43,087 nt of DNA. Origin: Vibrio sp. HI00D65. Lineage in GTDB: Bacteria > Pseudomonadota > Gammaproteobacteria > Enterobacterales > Vibrionaceae. Position numbers and translations under genes: made by a program. Under the pieces are notes generated by a model. The model was not told the origin of the DNA and ran no database searches. It was given only the letters and a program-made list of their open reading frames with translations. The stretch lies in the NCBI RefSeq assembly GCF_001635455.1, contig NZ_LWEH01000192.1, forward strand, positions 1 through 43,087, in the 5' to 3' direction. Of the stretch, positions 39,591-43,087 are shown one piece after another (positions within the stretch are counted from its first letter, which is position 1; every line of letters starts with the position of its first letter).

Positions 39591-40493
39591 ATGATTCAAT
39601 TTACTTTAGAACAATTAATGTCATTTTCTATTGTGGCTGAACAGGGCTCATTTTCTAAAGCCGCACGTGTTATTTTTAAAGATAGAACCACGATCAGTGA
39701 GCATGTTAGCAACCTTGAAATTGCTTTGGATACCGAGTTATTTACTCGAAGTGGTAATAAATTAACCATAACAAAAGAAGGGGAAATACTATTACGTTGG
39801 GCTCGCTCCTTGGTAAAACAAGCACATGGGTTTCAGATGGTTTCAGACTCCTTGTCATTACACGAACAGCATCACTTTCGTATCGGTATTGATATGAATA
39901 TATGTAATGAATTTATTGTTGATGTCAGTGCTGCACTCAAAGAGAAATATCCTTGTGCGACAGTTGATTGGATTTATCGTAATAGAAAAGAGGCACTGAA
40001 TGAGGTTAATGAAAAAAGCTTGGATGCAGCCTTAATACTAAAAAATGATCAAGCTAATAATCTTCTTCCTCCCGCTGGACTGACAGCTTGTTATCTAGGA
40101 GAAATAAAAGGGAAAATATTCACTGCTGTTGATTCCCCGCTGCAAGATCTTGTCTCTATAAACTTTGAAGATTTACTTGATAGCACGAGATACGTACTTC
40201 AAAGCTTTTATGAGTCGGGTATTGGGGAACGAGCTTCTTACTCCGGACGTCAAGTTGTTCTAAACGGTATTGATTTGGTGGTTAAGTTTATTGAGAAAGA
40301 TGGCTGGGCTTACTTGCCTTCAATTAATACTGTTGAGAATCACCCTAATATTAAAACGTTAAATGTAGATTTTCTGAATCAACATTGGTCAACAGGGCTG
40401 GTTTTGGTTAGCAGGCGAGATATCTCTGGTGACATCTACCAATGTCTATTAAAGCGCATAAAATATTTATTCCATGCATCATTCTCATCTTAA
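39591..40493 (+). CDS. LysR-family transcriptional regulator
   Basis: The 300-residue protein has an N-terminal winged helix (LMSFSIVAEQGSFSKAARVI, TTISEHVSNLE, LFTRSGNKLTITKEGE) and a longer C-terminal effector-binding domain of periplasmic-binding-protein type. The ATG is chosen over two upstream in-frame TTG codons because the conserved domain begins there; the ribosome site is poor. The upstream gap is long and AT-rich, and no divergent target gene is adjacent, so its regulon is unknown. The effector domain is distant from the well-known members. Confidence 0.87.
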   Translation: MIQFTLEQLMSFSIVAEQGSFSKAARVIFKDRTTISEHVSNLEIALDTELFTRSGNKLTITKEGEILLRWARSLVKQAHGFQMVSDSLSLHEQHHFRIGIDMNICNEFIVDVSAALKEKYPCATVDWIYRNRKEALNEVNEKSLDAALILKNDQANNLLPPAGLTACYLGEIKGKIFTAVDSPLQDLVSINFEDLLDSTRYVLQSFYESGIGERASYSGRQVVLNGIDLVVKFIEKDGWAYLPSINTVENHPNIKTLNVDFLNQHWSTGLVLVSRRDISGDIYQCLLKRIKYLFHASFSS

Positions 40494-40825
40494 CTTTTAT
40501 ATCCAAGTAACTCCCGAGATTCCTTTGGTTATGGCAGTAAAGTTAATGTCGGTTCGATAGTACCGTACTTTAAAGGAACGGAGAGTATAGAAAACGATGT
40601 CTGTTGTTTAACATGAAAGGGAGGCTACAGAAATTCCACAGCTCTCTCTAAGTGTTAAAAGAAAAGAAAGTTGTGTCGCTTTTGGGTTATGAGAGAGAAT
40701 GAATGTGGTGAATTAGATCGTAGATTATCATTTTAGAGCAAATGAAATACGTTCCAAAGGCACACAGACATAACAGACCCTCAAAAAATTAAAACAAAAG
40801 CTGCTTAGTTTGGTTAAACACTCTT
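40494..40825. other. Intergenic region with a short in-frame coding-like stretch
   Basis: Between the convergent LysR and TfoX genes. A plus-strand stretch at about 40507-40614 reads like protein (contains FGYGSKVNVGSIVPYF) but has no start and closes at once, so it may be a gene relic. Nothing else is supported. Confidence 0.35.
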
Positions 40826-41425
40826 TCAACAACCTTCATTGACCTGGTTTATAAGCTCTTTTCGACGTTTATCTTGGATAACAGACCAATGAATGCCATT
40901 GATCGCTCCTTCTAGTGACAAAAGCAGTTCAATACTGACATCGCACGCATAAGTTTCCCTGATGGCGTTAAATGCGTTTACAGAGCCCGATTCACTTAAA
41001 CGCTCTATGGAATCAATACCAGCCTTCTTCAGCATACGCTCAATGGTGATTCGAAGGTTGGGAAGATCTCTGAGTCGAGTTGGCTTAGCGGCAGATTTAG
41101 CGGCTCTCTCTTCTTTTGCTACGGCGAGAGACTTAAGGGCAAGCTGCAAGATTGTTTTTTGCTCTTTCCACAGTTCTTCGGTTATAGTGAAATATTTAGT
41201 TACGACAGGTCGACCGCGTTTTTTATATATGTATGGCTGAAACCCTTGCTGTTTTAAATGTTTTGTTGTGTCTTTGTCTGCTCGTATGTGTAATAGACTA
41301 TTAGCGACCATTGCAAACATAATTTCATCAGCAAAAATACCGTATCCACCAAACATTGAGTGTGATTTTATTTTACCGAGGGGCTCAAATAACTTCATTA
41401 AGTCCTTTATGATCGCTTTATTCAT
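40826..41425 (-). CDS. tfoX: TfoX/Sxy-family competence regulator
   Basis: A 199-residue protein with both family domains. The N-terminal part has SHSMFGGYGIFADEIMFAMV and KKRGRPVVTKYF, and the C-terminal part has LRDLPNLRITIERMLKKAGI, then ALEGAINGIHWS-like residues (LEGAINGIHWSVI). The layout and length match V. cholerae TfoX rather than TfoY. TfoX acts with CRP to switch on DNA-uptake and type VI secretion genes. In V. cholerae tfoX is on chromosome I and chitin-induced; here the neighbourhood is chromosome II-like, so this may be a second copy. A CATAGGTAAACCAT segment covers the ribosome site. Confidence 0.85.
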   Translation of the reverse strand: MNKAIIKDLMKLFEPLGKIKSHSMFGGYGIFADEIMFAMVANSLLHIRADKDTTKHLKQQGFQPYIYKKRGRPVVTKYFTITEELWKEQKTILQLALKSLAVAKEERAAKSAAKPTRLRDLPNLRITIERMLKKAGIDSIERLSESGSVNAFNAIRETYACDVSIELLLSLEGAINGIHWSVIQDKRRKELINQVNEGC

Positions 41426-41764
41426 ATGGTTTACCTATGTGCTTCTAATATAGAATTATCAAGCCTGATAGAAGGTTAACAAAGCGTATTCTCTTCATCG
41501 CTACTACTGAATTCCTAAGGCGGCTTGCGCAGTCTATAATGTGTGATATATGCAAAGGGAACCTCTGCTAGCAGTGGTTCGAGGTAAACTAGGTGCTTAA
41601 TCAAGTGCTTAAAGTCTAGCAATAATGGATGAATTACCATCAGCCTTGCGTTGGGAGTAAATGGCTTACTCTCGATGTCAGCTGGCACAATAGAAGTAAC
41701 TCATTCCCGTTAAAATTTCACTCCGCTTACTTCTCAGACAGCCAAAATACATCCAGTTAAAATT
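41426..41764. other. Intergenic region upstream of tfoX
   Basis: Should contain the tfoX promoter and leader. No gene, and no clear promoter or small-RNA pairing site, could be fixed by eye. Confidence 0.35.
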
Positions 41765-41791
41765 CAACCACCCAGAGTTTCTGGGTGGTTG
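41765..41791 (-). terminator. Terminator of the chitin-binding-like protein gene
   Basis: CAACCACCCAGA (41765-41776) pairs with TCTGGGTGGTTG (41780-41791). On the minus strand AATTTTAA follows. It lies 58 bases after the stop. Confidence 0.7.
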
Positions 41792-41848
41792 GTCATGTTT
41801 TAAGTAAAATACGATGAGTTAACGAATTACGCGACTCTATGTCTGATT

Positions 41849-42673
41849 TTATTTAGTTTCCCATTCGTCACGTGGAACTAAACTCCAAGCATTGTTTTCC
41901 GGATCATTATCTGTTTCTGCGGAGCCCGTACCTGGTGAATAAGCGTCAGGTATACCATTACACCAACCTTCTACTTCGCACTGATAAACTTCCCCAGTTA
42001 ATGGTTGCCAAACACGATTGGTATGAACGTAATTCATTTCTTCAGGCCAAGGCCATGCATCAGCACCATAATACTCTGGATAAGGGGAAGGATTACCACC
42101 ATTACCACCATCATCTACATTGCTTAAATCGGGTGTAAAGTAAACTGTTGTCTCGAAAAGGTCTGGAATTCCATCGTGTTGCTTACAATCGAAGTAATCG
42201 ATGTTATCTTTATCCTTGTTGTAGAGATGAACTCCTGGTCTGTTTTCACCATCGTTACAACGGCCTTGCTCTTCAAGATCCCATAGGTTATTTGCTCCAC
42301 CACCATGGAACCTGCTCCAGGAGTCAATCGAGTCAATATCGACTGAATCATCCCTTTCTCGAACTTGGAATTTAAAGTATACTTTACCCTCACCTCTAAT
42401 TCTGCCCTGCAACTCCACTTCCGAACAATGTATACCAATATCATCTTTATCAATATGGAACGCATCATTACCGCTGCGATTAAAAACTTCCCCACTTTTG
42501 GTGTCCTTAAACCATTGGTCTGTAAGTACAGTTAAATCCGTCGGTGCTGCGTCTTCTAGTTTTATACAAAGTCTTTGTTTCAGATCGCCATGTTGAGGGC
42601 CTGCTAAGGTAGTTGTCGAAAACGCACACCCTGCCGATAGAATGGCAAGAGTTAGTAGTGTCTTTTGGTTCAT
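41849..42673 (-). CDS. Exported protein with chitin-binding-like C-terminal domain
   Basis: The 274-residue protein has a Sec signal peptide (cleavage near TTTLA/GPQ). The mature N-terminal domain (about 25-180) is acidic, with three Cys residues and no recognised family. A Gly/Asn/Pro linker (DDGGNGGNPSPYPEYYG) leads to a C-terminal domain: NYVHTNRVWQPLTGEVYQC, EVEGWCNGIP, AYSPGTGS and NNAWSLV. The V..G..YQC...WC...Y.PGTGS..AW order resembles the C-terminal chitin-binding module of Vibrio GbpA and related CBM5/12/73 modules. It is probably secreted to bind chitin or a similar polysaccharide. Confidence 0.6.
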   Translation of the reverse strand: MNQKTLLTLAILSAGCAFSTTTLAGPQHGDLKQRLCIKLEDAAPTDLTVLTDQWFKDTKSGEVFNRSGNDAFHIDKDDIGIHCSEVELQGRIRGEGKVYFKFQVRERDDSVDIDSIDSWSRFHGGGANNLWDLEEQGRCNDGENRPGVHLYNKDKDNIDYFDCKQHDGIPDLFETTVYFTPDLSNVDDGGNGGNPSPYPEYYGADAWPWPEEMNYVHTNRVWQPLTGEVYQCEVEGWCNGIPDAYSPGTGSAETDNDPENNAWSLVPRDEWETK

Positions 42674-43087
42674 AACTGCATCTCTCTAATGTTTGTCTTT
42701 ATTGCGTAAGCTGTGTCGCGACATGTTTTGTCAATGATAAATAAAATTGAATATCATAATGCTCAACTAGGTGATCTCATCCAGTTGCTTAGCGACAGGT
42801 AGGATATTGGAGCATTTTAATATCAATCTCACATCGCTGATCGAGGGGATTGCCCTCTATGGGGGAACGCAGTATTCAAAAAGGATAAATCAGCAACTGG
42901 CGACCTGCGTTTGGCTTGTCGTATATAACCACAATAAAGTCCCTCACTTAATGCTCTTTCTAGTTAAAAATATATAAGAGTTGGAAAGTGAGTGAATTTG
43001 ATATTTATTACATATACTTATTAGATTCACTCTTTTCATATATGTATAAAAAAAGCATATAAAAAATAGAACTACCGAAAGGTAATA
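42674..43087. other. AT-rich end of window, no gene supported
   Basis: Contains the promoter region of the preceding minus-strand gene. A 68-codon plus-strand frame (42771-42977) has no ribosome site or coding bias. A TACC-GAAA-GGTA mini-hairpin is at the extreme end. Confidence 0.4.

Noticed and set aside
42771..42977. 68-codon frame near the right end, considered as a transposase fragment
   Set aside because: No recognisable transposase motif; only loose resemblance and no terminal repeats.

Overview
The window looks like part of the second chromosome of a marine Vibrio, most like the Splendidus clade. This is an inference from protein style, the glp cluster layout and the mix of core and accessory genes; no marker gene is present. 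No rRNA, tRNA, CRISPR array or intact insertion sequence was seen. Moderate-GC core blocks alternate with AT-rich accessory blocks that carry relic gene fragments.

Region by region. 1-1.5 kb: a CesT-type secretion chaperone followed by a candidate type III effector. 1.8-2.7 kb: an exported protein of unknown role. 3.3-6 kb: a 6-phospho-beta-glucosidase with two perfect or near-perfect AscG-type operators and its LacI-family repressor, but no PTS permease. 6.4-13.6 kb: class III alcohol dehydrogenase (formaldehyde detoxification), an acidic amino acid/dicarboxylate symporter, a lipoprotein phospholipase D/cardiolipin synthase-like enzyme, NfsA nitroreductase, a small lipoprotein and a YdcH-like protein. 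13.7-19.1 kb: the glycerol regulon glpD, glpR, glpK, glpF, all on the minus strand, which imports glycerol, phosphorylates it and oxidises it to DHAP. 19.8-21.3 kb: arsR and the arsenite pump acr3, each preceded by an identical-arm operator. 21.6-25 kb: a Cof-type HAD phosphatase, two small unknown genes, the remains of a GntP-type permease broken by (among other lesions) a 16-bp tandem duplication, and an intact glycerate kinase.

25-33.4 kb is the most unusual part. An RHS/TccC-like protein is split into two adjacent genes in permuted order. The upstream gene carries a Tat signal, the RHS-core C-terminal motif and a variable tip. The downstream 1274-residue YD-repeat shell stops exactly where that motif should follow. 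A secreted 653-residue protein lies upstream of the pair, and a degenerate partial copy of it lies beyond.

33.4-43 kb: a LytS/LytR-type two-component pair, Cu/Zn superoxide dismutase, a large lipoprotein built of 25-residue DUF285/BspA-like repeats with a relic of a paralogue upstream, a LysR regulator, a TfoX-family protein and an exported protein with a chitin-binding-like C-terminus. Extracellular or envelope proteins dominate this part, which suggests a surface-interaction island.
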